Positions 1 to 9,061 of a stretch of 33,699 nucleotides of DNA are shown one piece after another. Numbering within the stretch: the stretch's first letter is position 1; every line of letters begins with the position of its first letter. A program made the translations under genes and the position numbers. This DNA comes from Pseudomonadota bacterium (GTDB lineage Bacteria; Pseudomonadota; Gammaproteobacteria; Burkholderiales; JAJZUU01): positions 1 through 33,699 of the forward strand of contig JAJZUU010000029.1 of NCBI GenBank assembly GCA_021848325.1, read 5' to 3'. Below the pieces are notes generated by a model. That model did no database searches. It was not told the origin of the DNA and was given only the letters and a program-made list of their open reading frames with translations.

Positions 1-128
1 AACAACGCATAAACAGATGGTTACATGGAAAATCCGATTCAGCTTCTGGGTAACATCTGCCATCGAGGCAAGCTCCTGACATATCTGCGTAAATCTGTGT
101 AATCTGCGGATGAACTAAGTTTTTTAGG
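1..128 (-). mobile_element. Partial copy of short mobile element A (left edge of window)
   Basis: Read on the minus strand this is a second copy of the element at 21912-22076. By eye the two differ at only 3 of 128 positions. The copy begins outside the window and ends at 128 with the tip CCTAAAAAACTTAGTTCAT (read on the minus strand). It has no coding capacity. The flank beyond the tip (129-133, ataat) is AT-rich, as is the 5-bp target duplication of the complete copy, but the matching duplication lies outside the window. The near identity of the copies implies recent movement. Confidence 0.85.
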
Positions 129-198
129 ATAATATAACACCGAGTGGTGACGAACCCAATTGACCGCGCCCGGTTCCCAGGGAGCGCCAGGATCAACC

Positions 199-1122
199 GT
201 GCAGACTGCCTTTATCTCGCACCCTGCCTGCCTCAAGCACGATATGGGCGATTTCCACCCGGAGAGCCCGCAACGGCTCATGGCGATCGAGGATCGGCTG
301 ATCGCCTGCAGGCTGCACCCGCTGCTGCAGCATCACGAGGCGCCCCGTGCCACCCGGGAGCAACTGGCGCGGGTGCATGCAGCGGGCTATATCGACGCCA
401 TCGAGGCGGCATCCCCGCGGGAAGGGCTGACCTACCTGGACCCGGATACCGCGATGAATCCCCATACCCTGGAAGCGGCGCTCAGGGCGGCCGGGGCGCT
501 GGTGCTGGCCACCGACCTGGTGCTGGAGGGCCGCGTGGAAAACGCGTTCTGCAATGTGCGTCCGCCCGGTCACCACGCCATGCCCAGCCGGGCCATGGGG
601 TTTTGCATCTTCAACAACGTGGCGGTGGGGGCGGCCCACGCCATGGCGCACCACGGCCTGGAGCGGGTGGCCATCGCCGATTTCGACGTGCACCACGGCA
701 ACGGCACGGAGGCGATGTTTCACGACGATCCGCGGGTAATGCTGTGCTCCACCTTTCAGCATCCCTATTACCCGTTCTGCGGCGCGGACAGCGGAAACGC
801 GCATATCATCAATGTCCCCCTGGCGGCGGGCACGGCGGGGGAGGGTTTTCGAGCCGCGGTCAGCGAGCGCTGGCTGCCCGCCCTGGAGGCGTTCCAGCCC
901 CAGATGGTATTCGTCTCCGCCGGCTTCGACGCCCACCTGGAGGACGAGATGGCCGGCCTGCGGCTGGTGGAGGCGGACTACGCCTGGGTGACGCAGCGCA
1001 TCAAGGAGGTGGCGGGGCACTGGGCGCAAGGCCGCATCGTCTCCACCCTGGAGGGGGGCTACTCCCTGGACGCCCTCGGGCGTAGCGCGGCCGCCCATGT
1101 CAAGGTGTTGTGCGGGCCGTGA
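199..1122 (+). CDS. Histone deacetylase family protein (acetylpolyamine amidohydrolase / AcuC-like)
   Basis: A 307-residue zinc amidohydrolase of the HDAC superfamily, expected to hydrolyse acetyl-amide bonds in the cytoplasm; the bacterial substrate (acetylpolyamine, acetyl-lysine or another) cannot be read from sequence. Visible motifs are RPPGHHA with the paired catalytic histidines, DFDVHHGNGT with the zinc Asp and His, and SAGFDAH with the second zinc Asp. The whole domain is present. I chose GTG at 199 because AGGA lies 6 bases upstream and the protein then starts MQTAFISHPACL, as HDAC-family proteins usually do. An in-frame TTG at 160 would add 13 residues but has poorer ribosome-binding context. 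The 3' end overlaps the following kinase gene, so the two are probably co-translated. Element A ends 70 bp upstream. Confidence 0.9.
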   Translation: MQTAFISHPACLKHDMGDFHPESPQRLMAIEDRLIACRLHPLLQHHEAPRATREQLARVHAAGYIDAIEAASPREGLTYLDPDTAMNPHTLEAALRAAGALVLATDLVLEGRVENAFCNVRPPGHHAMPSRAMGFCIFNNVAVGAAHAMAHHGLERVAIADFDVHHGNGTEAMFHDDPRVMLCSTFQHPYYPFCGADSGNAHIINVPLAAGTAGEGFRAAVSERWLPALEAFQPQMVFVSAGFDAHLEDEMAGLRLVEADYAWVTQRIKEVAGHWAQGRIVSTLEGGYSLDALGRSAAAHVKVLCGP

Positions 1123-4100
1123 AGCTGTTCCGGGAAGGCCGCGAACCCGAGATCGCAGGGGCGTTCTCTTCCCCCGGGTCCGCCGCGGCGCTGGTGCTGC
1201 TGATCGCGGCCGGGCTGCTCGGCAACTATTTCTACCTGCCCCTGTTCGCCGGGGTCGACCTGATGTTCGGCAGCATCGCCGTGCTCCTGGTGGTGGCCCT
1301 GTTCGGCACGGTGTGGGGCGGGGTGGCCGCGGCCATCGCGGCGACTTACACCGTTGCCCTGCGCCAACACCCCTACCTGCTGCTGATCTTTACCCTCGAG
1401 GCGGTGGCGGTGGGTCTGGCGCTGCGCGGGAGGCACAAGAACATCGCCTTTCTGGACGGCCTGTTCTGGCTGGTGCTCGGCATGCCGCTGGTGTGGTGGA
1501 TTTTTCATGGGCCGACGCAGTTCGGCTCATCCGGCGCCTTGCTGGTCGCCCTCAAGCAGGGGGCGAACGGCTTTTTCAACGCCCTGATCGCCAACTTGAT
1601 CCTCGACCATCTGCTGCTGCGGCGGTGGGCCGGACTGGCGGCCGACCAGGCGGCAATTCCGCTGCACCAACTGATCGCCAACCTGCTGGTGGCTTTCGTC
1701 ATCTTCTCCGCCATGACGTTGCTGGTGATAGAGAACCGGGAGATCGCCAAGGGGATCAACCGTGAGGCGGAGCACGAACTGACCGATGTTTCAGATAGCC
1801 TCTCCACGGCCATTGTCGCCTGGCAGCAAAACCAACTGTACGTACTGGGCAGGCTTGCGGAGATGGCGACGCAAGCCGAACAGGGCCCCGAATCCCTGTC
1901 CTATGAGTTTGCCCTGATCAGGCATATCTCCCCGGGACTGACCGGCATCCGCATAGAGCCTGCGAAGGGGGGAGTGCCGCTGCCCCGCGCAGGCCTGCCA
2001 GGCGGACAGAGGGCGCCGCGCACGGGGAGCGGCTTCGTCCTGGGCAGGCCGCAGGCCTCCGACGTCTATCGGGACCAAGCGAGCGGGCTCCCGCAGGTCA
2101 GCCTGAGCGTTCCGGTTCTGCTGGACACCGCCCAGGGCCGGATTGCCCGCGGCACGCTGGTGGCGGCCGTGGATATCGCCTACTTGGCCGAGCAACTGGT
2201 GCGGCACGCCGGGCCGGGGAACACGCTGGCCACCCTGGTTGACCGCAACGGCCGCGTGATCGCCAGCACCATACCCGGGGTCGAACCGCTGCAGCCTTTC
2301 GGACACGCGCAGGTCGGCACCAAGGTGACGGAGGACGGTCTTTCCCTGCAGGGCACGGGGTACCGCCCGGGGTGGCAAGGGTGGAGAAATTCGCTATACA
2401 CCGTGGAACGGCCGGTAGGCGGAGGCATCCCCTGGAAACTTATTACCCAGATATCCTCCACGCCGTATCAGACCGCCCTGGAACAGGCGAACGTCCGGGC
2501 CCTGGCCTTGATCCTGGCGCTTTCCGCCCTGGCTTCCACTGTCGGCATGGTGTTGAGCCGCGCGCTCGCCAGGCCGCTGGCCCAGTTGGCACAAACCACG
2601 GCGGACATGAAGCGGAAGATCGTGGAAGGACGGGAGTTGGCCATGCCGGAGACCTCGGTACGGGAGATCGGGGAATTGGCGCGCAACTTCCGCGACATGG
2701 GCGAGGCCCTGAGCGGCAGCTACCGTGAACTGGAGAGCCGGGTGGAAGATCGCACCCGCGAACTGTCCCAGGCGAACAGCCGGCTGCAGGCCGAGATCGG
2801 CAGACGGGAGCAATATCAAAGGCAGTTGGAACAGCACGCGCAGATACTGGAGCGCACCGCGGAGGCGCTGCGCCGGAAGGAGCGGGAGCAGGGCACGCTG
2901 CTGGACAATCTGCCGGACATGGTGTGGTACAAGGACGCGCAATCGCGCTACGTGTTCGTCAACCGGGCCTTCGAGCGCGCCATCGGCGTTGACTCGGAGG
3001 CGTTGCGCGGGAATACCGACGAGTCCGTATTCGCGCCCGGGGACGCGGACGCTTGTGCGGCCGACGATGGCCTGGCGCGGGAGTCGCGGCAGACGACGGT
3101 CAACGAGATGGAACTCGCCGCGAGGGGAGGGGAGCGACGCATCTATCTCACCGCGCGCACGCCGCTGTACGGGGATTCCGGCGAATTCCTGGGGATCATC
3201 GGCATCTTCCACGACATCACCGAACGGAAGCGGGGGGAACAGGCCCTGCGGGTGGCGCTGGCCGAACTGGAGCGGCAGAAATACGCGATGGATCAGCATT
3301 CCATCGTGAGCATTACCGACGCCGGCGGCAAGATCATCTACGTCAACGACAAGCTGCTGGAGATCACCCAGTATTCCCGCGACGAGCTGCTGGGCCAGGA
3401 CCACCGGGTCCTCAACTCCGGCTACCATCCCAAGGCGTTCTGGCGGGAGATGTGGTCCACTATCGGCCACGGCAGGGTGTGGCACGGGCTGATGCGCAAC
3501 CGCAAGAAGGACGGCGGCTTCTATTGGGTGGATTCCACCATCGTGCCGTTTCTGGACGAGCACGGGCGGCCTTACCAGTATGTCTCCATCCGTACCGATT
3601 TCACCGCCCGCAAGCTGGCCGAGGAATCGCTGCAGAAGCTCAACCGGACCCTGAACGCCTTGCGCGCCTGCGACGAGGCGCTGGTGCGCATCGCCGACGA
3701 GGGGGAGCTGCTGCAGGAGGTGTGCCGGGTCATTGCGGAGATCGGCGGCTACCGCATGGCCTGGGTTGGTTTCGCCGAGCACGACGCGCAAAGGAGGGTG
3801 CGGCCGGTGGCGCAGGCGGGCTTCGAGGACGGTTTCCTGGAGGCGGCCCGGATTTCCTGGGCCGACGGCGAGTCCGGCTGGAGCCTCGCCGGCACCGCCA
3901 TCCGCGCCGAGATGCCCAGCGTGATCGGCGACATCGCAAGCGAGGCAAGCTCGCCGCTATGGCGCGACGAGGCCCTCAAGCGCGGTTACGCATCGGCGAT
4001 CGCCTTGCCGCTGGTGGTCAGCAGCCGCGCCATCGGCTCCCTTGCCGTGTTCTCCGGGGCGCCTTACGCCTTCGACGACAGGAACGAGGTGGAACTCCTG

Positions 4101-5309
4101 ATCGAACTGGCCGACGACCTCGCGTTCGGCATCCGTTCCCTGCGCCTGCAGGCGGAGAACAAGCGGGCCGAGGAACAGTTGCGCAAGCTGTCCTACGCGG
4201 TGGAGCAAAGCGCCCACTCGGTGGTCATCACCGACGTTCACGGCGACATCGAATACGTGAACCCCAAGTTCGTGGCCATGACCGGCTACGCCAAGGACGA
4301 AGTGATCGGCAGTAATCCCCGCATGCTGCAATCCGGCGAGACCTCCAAGGAAGAATACCGGCGTATCTGGGATGTCATCCGCGCCGGGGGGGCGTGGTAC
4401 GGAGAATTCCTGAACAGAAGAAAAAACGGCGAGCTGTACTGGCAGCGCACCGCCATCTCCCCCATCAAGGACGGCGAGGGCGCCACCACCCACTACTTGG
4501 GCGTGGCGGAGGACGTCACCGACCGCAAGCACGCCGAGGAGGAATTGCTGAAGGCCAAGGAGGCGGCGGAACAGGCGAGCCGGGCGAAGTCCGAGTTCCT
4601 GTCGCGCATGACCCACGAACTGCGTACCCCGCTCAACGCCGTCCTCGGCTTTGCCCAGATCATGGAAAGCGATCCCCAGGAGCCGCCCAGCGCCGGCCAA
4701 AAGGACAATCTGGGCTATATCATCAGCGCCGGCTGGCACCTGCTGGGCCTGATCAACGAGGTGCTGGACCTGTCCCGCATCGAGGCGGGCCGGCTGGAGA
4801 TGAAGCCGGAATGTATCGAGTTGCGCCCCCTGATCGAGGAAAGCCTCGCCCTGGTAACGCCCATGGCGGCCAAGCGGAAGATCGGGGTCGCCGACCTGGT
4901 CACGTCCAACTGCCACTATTGGGTGATGGCGGACCCCATCCGCCTGAAGCAGGTGCTGACCAACCTGCTGTCCAACGCGGTCAAATTCAACCGGGAGCAA
5001 GGCACCATCACCCTGGAGTGCAGGGAAACGCCCGAGGGCCGGCTGCGCCTGGGCGTGAGCGACACCGGGGCGGGCATCCCGCCGGAGCGGCTGGGCGACC
5101 TGTTCTCCCCTTTTTCCCGCCTGGATGCCGACCGGAAGGGGATAGACGGCACCGGCATCGGGCTCGCCGTCAGCAAGCGCATGATGGAACTTATGGGCGG
5201 CCGGATCGGCGTCGACAGCACGCCCGGCGAGGGCAGCACCTTCTGGCTGGAGCTGCCCCTGGCCGACCGCACCGCCGGGACAGCGGCCACAGGGGAAAAC
5301 GATGATTGA
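1110..5309 (+). CDS. Multi-domain membrane sensor histidine kinase (PAS-PAS-GAF-PAS)
   Basis: A 1399-residue sensor kinase. Residues ~23-208 form a multi-pass hydrophobic region (about six segments). A probable periplasmic sensing domain (~211-455, Cache-like by layout) is closed by a membrane segment at ~462-482. HAMP and coiled coil follow (~483-590), then PAS (~595-705), PAS (~720-835), GAF (~850-1010), PAS (~1025-1140), HisKA with the phospho-acceptor in THELRTPLNAVLGF (His1169), and HATPase_c with N box ~1281-1290, DTGAGIP at 1318 and GTGIGL at 1347. There is no receiver domain and no response regulator gene in the window, so the partner is unknown. GTG at 1110 has AAGG 4 bases upstream; GTG at 1119, forming GTGA with the previous stop, is an alternative. 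Either way the gene overlaps the HDAC gene. Confidence 0.93.
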   Translation: MRAVKLFREGREPEIAGAFSSPGSAAALVLLIAAGLLGNYFYLPLFAGVDLMFGSIAVLLVVALFGTVWGGVAAAIAATYTVALRQHPYLLLIFTLEAVAVGLALRGRHKNIAFLDGLFWLVLGMPLVWWIFHGPTQFGSSGALLVALKQGANGFFNALIANLILDHLLLRRWAGLAADQAAIPLHQLIANLLVAFVIFSAMTLLVIENREIAKGINREAEHELTDVSDSLSTAIVAWQQNQLYVLGRLAEMATQAEQGPESLSYEFALIRHISPGLTGIRIEPAKGGVPLPRAGLPGGQRAPRTGSGFVLGRPQASDVYRDQASGLPQVSLSVPVLLDTAQGRIARGTLVAAVDIAYLAEQLVRHAGPGNTLATLVDRNGRVIASTIPGVEPLQPFGHAQVGTKVTEDGLSLQGTGYRPGWQGWRNSLYTVERPVGGGIPWKLITQISSTPYQTALEQANVRALALILALSALASTVGMVLSRALARPLAQLAQTTADMKRKIVEGRELAMPETSVREIGELARNFRDMGEALSGSYRELESRVEDRTRELSQANSRLQAEIGRREQYQRQLEQHAQILERTAEALRRKEREQGTLLDNLPDMVWYKDAQSRYVFVNRAFERAIGVDSEALRGNTDESVFAPGDADACAADDGLARESRQTTVNEMELAARGGERRIYLTARTPLYGDSGEFLGIIGIFHDITERKRGEQALRVALAELERQKYAMDQHSIVSITDAGGKIIYVNDKLLEITQYSRDELLGQDHRVLNSGYHPKAFWREMWSTIGHGRVWHGLMRNRKKDGGFYWVDSTIVPFLDEHGRPYQYVSIRTDFTARKLAEESLQKLNRTLNALRACDEALVRIADEGELLQEVCRVIAEIGGYRMAWVGFAEHDAQRRVRPVAQAGFEDGFLEAARISWADGESGWSLAGTAIRAEMPSVIGDIASEASSPLWRDEALKRGYASAIALPLVVSSRAIGSLAVFSGAPYAFDDRNEVELLIELADDLAFGIRSLRLQAENKRAEEQLRKLSYAVEQSAHSVVITDVHGDIEYVNPKFVAMTGYAKDEVIGSNPRMLQSGETSKEEYRRIWDVIRAGGAWYGEFLNRRKNGELYWQRTAISPIKDGEGATTHYLGVAEDVTDRKHAEEELLKAKEAAEQASRAKSEFLSRMTHELRTPLNAVLGFAQIMESDPQEPPSAGQKDNLGYIISAGWHLLGLINEVLDLSRIEAGRLEMKPECIELRPLIEESLALVTPMAAKRKIGVADLVTSNCHYWVMADPIRLKQVLTNLLSNAVKFNREQGTITLECRETPEGRLRLGVSDTGAGIPPERLGDLFSPFSRLDADRKGIDGTGIGLAVSKRMMELMGGRIGVDSTPGEGSTFWLELPLADRTAGTAATGENDD

Positions 5310-5967
5310 CTGGGAATCCGTCCGCAGCGTGTTTCTCGACATGGACGGGACATTGCTGGACCTCCACTACGACAACCATTTCTGGCTCAGCCACGTGCCG
5401 CAGAAATATGCCGAGAAGCACGGCATCGAACTGGAGCGGGCCCGCGGCGAGCTCGCCGCGCGCTACCAGAAGGTGGCGGGCACCATGCAATGGTACAGCG
5501 TGGACTATTGGAGCCGCGAGTTGGAACTGGATATCGCCCGGCTCAAGGAAGAGGTGCGCCACCTGATCGCGGTGCACCCGCACGTCGCCGAATTCCTGAC
5601 CGCCGTGCGGGCCGCTGGCAAGCGGGTCGCCCTGGTCACCAATGCCCACCACAAGAGCCTTTCTCTCAAGTTGCGGCACACCGGCCTGGGGGAGTATTTC
5701 GACACGGTGATCTGCGCCCACGACCTGACCGTGCCCAAGGAAGATCCGGGCTTCTGGGACAGGCTGCAAGGGGTGGAAAGCTTCGACCCGGCGGCCACCC
5801 TGCTGGTGGACGACAGCCTCCCGGTGCTGCGCTCGGCGCGTAATTACGGCATCGCCCACCTGTTGGCGGTGTACCGGCCGGATTCGCGCCAGCCGGTCAA
5901 GGACGTGGCCGAGTTCGAGGCGATCCACAGCTTTGCCGGCGTCATGCCTCCGCCCCCGCGGCGATGA
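5302..5967 (+). CDS. HAD-superfamily phosphatase, YrfG-like (GMP/IMP nucleotidase family)
   Basis: A 221-residue cytoplasmic HAD hydrolase. Motif I is FLDMDGTLLDL (nucleophile Asp and acid Asp), motif II is LVTNAH, the conserved lysine is in VPKEDPGFW, and motif III is LLVDDSLPVLRSA. The cap region is helical (C1 type). Length and the HYDNHFW segment after motif I resemble YrfG, which dephosphorylates purine mononucleotides; that substrate is inferred from family resemblance. The ATG lies inside the end of the kinase gene (8-bp overlap, atgattga), so translation is probably coupled. The 3' end overlaps the convergent Mth938-like gene by 26 bp. Confidence 0.88.
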   Translation: MIDWESVRSVFLDMDGTLLDLHYDNHFWLSHVPQKYAEKHGIELERARGELAARYQKVAGTMQWYSVDYWSRELELDIARLKEEVRHLIAVHPHVAEFLTAVRAAGKRVALVTNAHHKSLSLKLRHTGLGEYFDTVICAHDLTVPKEDPGFWDRLQGVESFDPAATLLVDDSLPVLRSARNYGIAHLLAVYRPDSRQPVKDVAEFEAIHSFAGVMPPPPRR

Positions 5968-6328
5968 TCAGGGCGGCCGCCACGCGCCGCCCTTCGGCCA
6001 TCAGGATGTTGTAGGTGCGGCAGGCGGCGAAGTTGTCCATCACCTCCACGCCGATGCCCGCCGCCGTGAAGGGCAGGGTCAGCTCCGGCCGGGGAAAGCG
6101 CAGGCGCTTGCCGGTCCCCAGCAGCACCACTTCGGGCTGCAGACCGAGAACCCGTTCGAGATGCGCCGCCGTCAGGTCCCCGAGGGCGGACAGGTTCCAA
6201 TCCGGGATCAGCCGGTCGGGCAGGACGATCAGGCTGCTCCGGTAAGGCTCCCGGTTGACCGCCACGTAGTCGTCGCCATATCCGGTAAACATGTTTTGCC
6301 CCGAACCCTGCTCCAGTTGCAGTTTCAT
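5942..6328 (-). CDS. Mth938-like domain protein (DUF498/DUF598 family)
   Basis: A 128-residue protein starting [20 protein letters not shown] and including [11 protein letters not shown] and the end part [23 protein letters not shown], typical of the Mth938/AMMECR-neighbour DUF498 family. The family folds as a small alpha/beta domain of unknown biochemical role. The ATG at 6328 has GGAG a few bases upstream; longer in-frame extensions run into sequence with no family resemblance. It is divergent from alaC and overlaps the convergent HAD gene by 26 bp. In related bacteria this gene often neighbours the alaC-hom-thrC operon (from memory). Confidence 0.85.
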   Translation of the reverse strand: MKLQLEQGSGQNMFTGYGDDYVAVNREPYRSSLIVLPDRLIPDWNLSALGDLTAAHLERVLGLQPEVVLLGTGKRLRFPRPELTLPFTAAGIGVEVMDNFAACRTYNILMAEGRRVAAALIIAAGAEA

Positions 6329-6509
6329 GTCCGCTCTCCATTTGCTGTGCCGCTGGTGGTCAGGTAAGATTATACATTTTTTAGGTTTTTGGAGAATCGG
6401 CCCAGTGGGGCGCGATTCCTCGCGGCGGGGGCTTGCCGTTTCCCGCCTTGAACACCGCCCCGGACGGGGTGCGTGCAACACTCTGTGCTCAAGCCGGTAT
6501 CGCGATAAC

Positions 6510-7694
6510 ATGGAAGAATTCCCCAGAATCAAGCGACTTCCCCCTTATGTGTTCAACATCACGGGCGAGTTGAAGGCGGCGGCGCGCAAGCGCGGCGAGG
6601 ACATCATCGACTTCGGCATGGGCAACCCGGACCAGCCCACGCCGCAGCACATCGTGGACAAGATGATCGAGACCGCGCGCCGCGGCGACACCCACCGCTA
6701 CTCGGTGTCCAAGGGTATCCCCCGGCTGCGCAAGGCCATCACCAACTGGTACCGGACCCGCTACAACGTCGAACTGGACCCGAACACCGAGGCGATCGCC
6801 ACCATCGGCTCCAAGGAGGGCATCGCCCATTTGGCGCTGGCCACCCTGGACCGGGGCGACATCGTGCTGGTGCCCAACCCCAGCTATCCCATCCACATCT
6901 ACGGGCCGGTGATCGCCGGCGCCGACATCCGGCACATCCCCATGACCCCGGGGACGGACTTCTTCGAGGAACTGGAGAAGGCCATCAAGGACTCCTATCC
7001 CAAGCCCAAGATGCTGATCCTCAACTTCCCCAGCAACCCCACCACCCAGTGCGTGGAGTTGCCGTTCTTCGAACGGGTGGTGGCGATGGCCAGGGAACAG
7101 GGCGTTTACGTGGTGCACGACGTCGCCTACGCCGACATCGTGTTCGACGGCTACCGCGCCCCCTCCATCATGGAGGTGCCGGGGGCCAAGGACGTGGCGG
7201 TGGAGTTCTTCACCCTGTCCAAGAGCTACAACATGCCTGGCTGGCGGGTCGGCTTCATGGTCGGCAACCGCAACCTGGTGGCCGCCCTGGCCCGCATGAA
7301 GAGCTACCACGACTACGGCACCTTCACCCCGATCCAGGTAGCGTCCATCCTGGCTCTGGAGGGGCCGCAGCAGTGCGTCGAGGATATCCGCCTGCTGTAC
7401 CAGAGGCGCCGCGACGCGCTGTGCAAGGGGCTGCACGGAACCGGCTGGATGGTGACGGTGCCCAAGGCCACCATGTTCGTCTGGGCCCAGATACCGGAGC
7501 CCTACCGCGCAATGGGCTCGCTGGAATTCTCCAAGAAACTGCTGACCGAGGCCAAGGTCGCGGTGTCGCCGGGCATCGGCTTCGGCGAATACGGCGACGA
7601 CCACGTCCGCTTCTCCCTGATTGAAAACGAGGCCCGCACAAAACAGGCGATCAGGGGTTTGAAGGAAATGTTCAGGAAAGACGGCCTGCTGTAG
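6510..7694 (+). CDS. alaC: Alanine transaminase AlaC-type (class I/II PLP aminotransferase)
   Basis: A 394-residue PLP-dependent aminotransferase. It has the family N-terminus [17 protein letters not shown], the [10 protein letters not shown] segment, LNFPSNPTT with the Asn that contacts [11 protein letters not shown] with the PLP Asp, and [14 protein letters not shown] with the Schiff-base lysine (K238). This pattern is that of the AlaC/YfdZ group, which interconverts pyruvate/glutamate and alanine/2-oxoglutarate; a wider substrate range is possible. The gene is first in the run alaC-hom-thrC. Only 37 bp separate its stop from hom, which suggests one transcript. I chose ATG at 6510 because family similarity begins there; the region upstream of it to 6329 is non-coding. 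Confidence 0.92.
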   Translation: MEEFPRIKRLPPYVFNITGELKAAARKRGEDIIDFGMGNPDQPTPQHIVDKMIETARRGDTHRYSVSKGIPRLRKAITNWYRTRYNVELDPNTEAIATIGSKEGIAHLALATLDRGDIVLVPNPSYPIHIYGPVIAGADIRHIPMTPGTDFFEELEKAIKDSYPKPKMLILNFPSNPTTQCVELPFFERVVAMAREQGVYVVHDVAYADIVFDGYRAPSIMEVPGAKDVAVEFFTLSKSYNMPGWRVGFMVGNRNLVAALARMKSYHDYGTFTPIQVASILALEGPQQCVEDIRLLYQRRRDALCKGLHGTGWMVTVPKATMFVWAQIPEPYRAMGSLEFSKKLLTEAKVAVSPGIGFGEYGDDHVRFSLIENEARTKQAIRGLKEMFRKDGLL

Positions 7695-7731
7695 CGCTTT
7701 GGCGCAGCGGGTGCGGGACAACGGAGCAAAT

Positions 7732-9048
7732 ATGAAACCAATCAACGTAGGCCTGCTGGGCCTGGGCACCGTGGGTGGCGGTACGCTCACCGTGCTGCGG
7801 CGCAACCGGGAGGAAATCACCCGTCGCGCCGGGCGCGAAATCCAGGTGAAAATCGCGGCGGTGCGCAGCCTGGAAAAGGCCAAGAAACATGCGGGCGCCG
7901 ACCTGACCATCACCACCGATCTCTACCAGGTGGTGGACAACCCGGATATCGACATCGTGGTGGAACTGATCGGCGGCACCGATCCGGCCAAGGACTTGGT
8001 GTTGCGCGCCATCGCCAACGGCAAGCACGTGGTCACCGCCAACAAGGCGTTGCTCGCCCTGCACGGCAACGAGATCTTCGCCGCGGCCCAGGCCAAGGGG
8101 GTGATGGTGGCGTTCGAGGCGGCGGTGGCCGGCGGCATCCCCATCATCAAGGCGCTGCGGGAGGGGCTGACCGCCAACCGCATCGAATGGATCGCCGGCA
8201 TCATCAACGGCACCAGCAACTTCATCCTGTCGGAAATGCGCGACACCGGCGCCGCCTTCGACGGCGTGCTGAAGGAGGCCCAGGCCCTGGGCTATGCCGA
8301 GGCCGATCCCACCTTCGACATCGAGGGCATCGACGCGGCCCACAAGCTCACCATCATGGCGGCCATCGGCTTCGGCATCCCAATGCAGTTCTCCAAGGCC
8401 TACACCGAGGGCATTGGCAAGCTCACCCGGGAAGACATCCGCTACGCGGAGCAACTGGGCTACCGCATCAAGCTGCTGGGCATCACCAAGCGCACCGAGA
8501 AAGGCATCGAACTGCGGGTGCACCCCACCCTGATCCCGGCGCGGCGCCTGATCGCCAACGTCGAGGGGGTGATGAACGCCATCCTGGTGAAGGGCGACGC
8601 GGTGGGAGCGACCATGTACTACGGCGCCGGGGCCGGGGCCGAGCCCACCGCCTCGGCGGTGGTGGCCGACCTGGTGGACGTGACCCGGATGCACACCGCG
8701 GACCCGGAGCACCGGGTGCCCCACCTCGCCTTCCAGCCGGACGCGCTGTCCGACGCGCCCATCCTGCCCATATCCGAGGTACGTACCGCCTACTACCTGC
8801 GCCTGCGGGCCTACGACAAGCCCGGGGTGCTGGCCGACGTGACCCGGATCCTGGCCGACCTGGGAATCTCCATCGGCGCCATGATCCAGAAGGAACCGTC
8901 CGAGGGCGAGGAGCAAGTGGACATCATCATGCTGACCCACGTCACGGTGGAAAAGTACATCGACCAGGCGATCAGCCGGATCGAGGCGCTGCCTGTCATC
9001 TCCGGCAAGGTGACGCGAATCAGGCTGGAAGAACTCAACAGGAACTGA
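7732..9048 (+). CDS. hom: Homoserine dehydrogenase
   Basis: A 438-residue enzyme that reduces aspartate semialdehyde to homoserine with NAD(P)H, the branch step to threonine and methionine. The Rossmann motif GLLGLGTVGGG is at the N-terminus. ELIGG and TANKALLALHG follow, then the catalytic domain with GIINGTSNFIL and the DPTFDIEGIDAAHKL block that holds the substrate-binding acidic residues and the catalytic lysine. A C-terminal ACT domain (from about residue 350, YLRLRAYDKPGVLADVT) points to feedback control, most likely by threonine. The ATG at 7732 has GGAG upstream with good spacing. It is followed after 13 bp by thrC. Confidence 0.96.
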   Translation: MKPINVGLLGLGTVGGGTLTVLRRNREEITRRAGREIQVKIAAVRSLEKAKKHAGADLTITTDLYQVVDNPDIDIVVELIGGTDPAKDLVLRAIANGKHVVTANKALLALHGNEIFAAAQAKGVMVAFEAAVAGGIPIIKALREGLTANRIEWIAGIINGTSNFILSEMRDTGAAFDGVLKEAQALGYAEADPTFDIEGIDAAHKLTIMAAIGFGIPMQFSKAYTEGIGKLTREDIRYAEQLGYRIKLLGITKRTEKGIELRVHPTLIPARRLIANVEGVMNAILVKGDAVGATMYYGAGAGAEPTASAVVADLVDVTRMHTADPEHRVPHLAFQPDALSDAPILPISEVRTAYYLRLRAYDKPGVLADVTRILADLGISIGAMIQKEPSEGEEQVDIIMLTHVTVEKYIDQAISRIEALPVISGKVTRIRLEELNRN

Positions 9049-9061
9049 TTGGACAAAAGAA

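Noticed and set aside
144-1085. Long open frames in other phases across the HDAC gene and many other genes.
   Set aside because: They are by-products of high GC content. Their products are Arg/Gly/Pro-rich or His-rich and match no family, while the recognised proteins occupy the other phase.
1110-5309. Hybrid kinase with receiver domain.
   Set aside because: The protein ends about 25 residues after the ATPase domain; no receiver motif follows.
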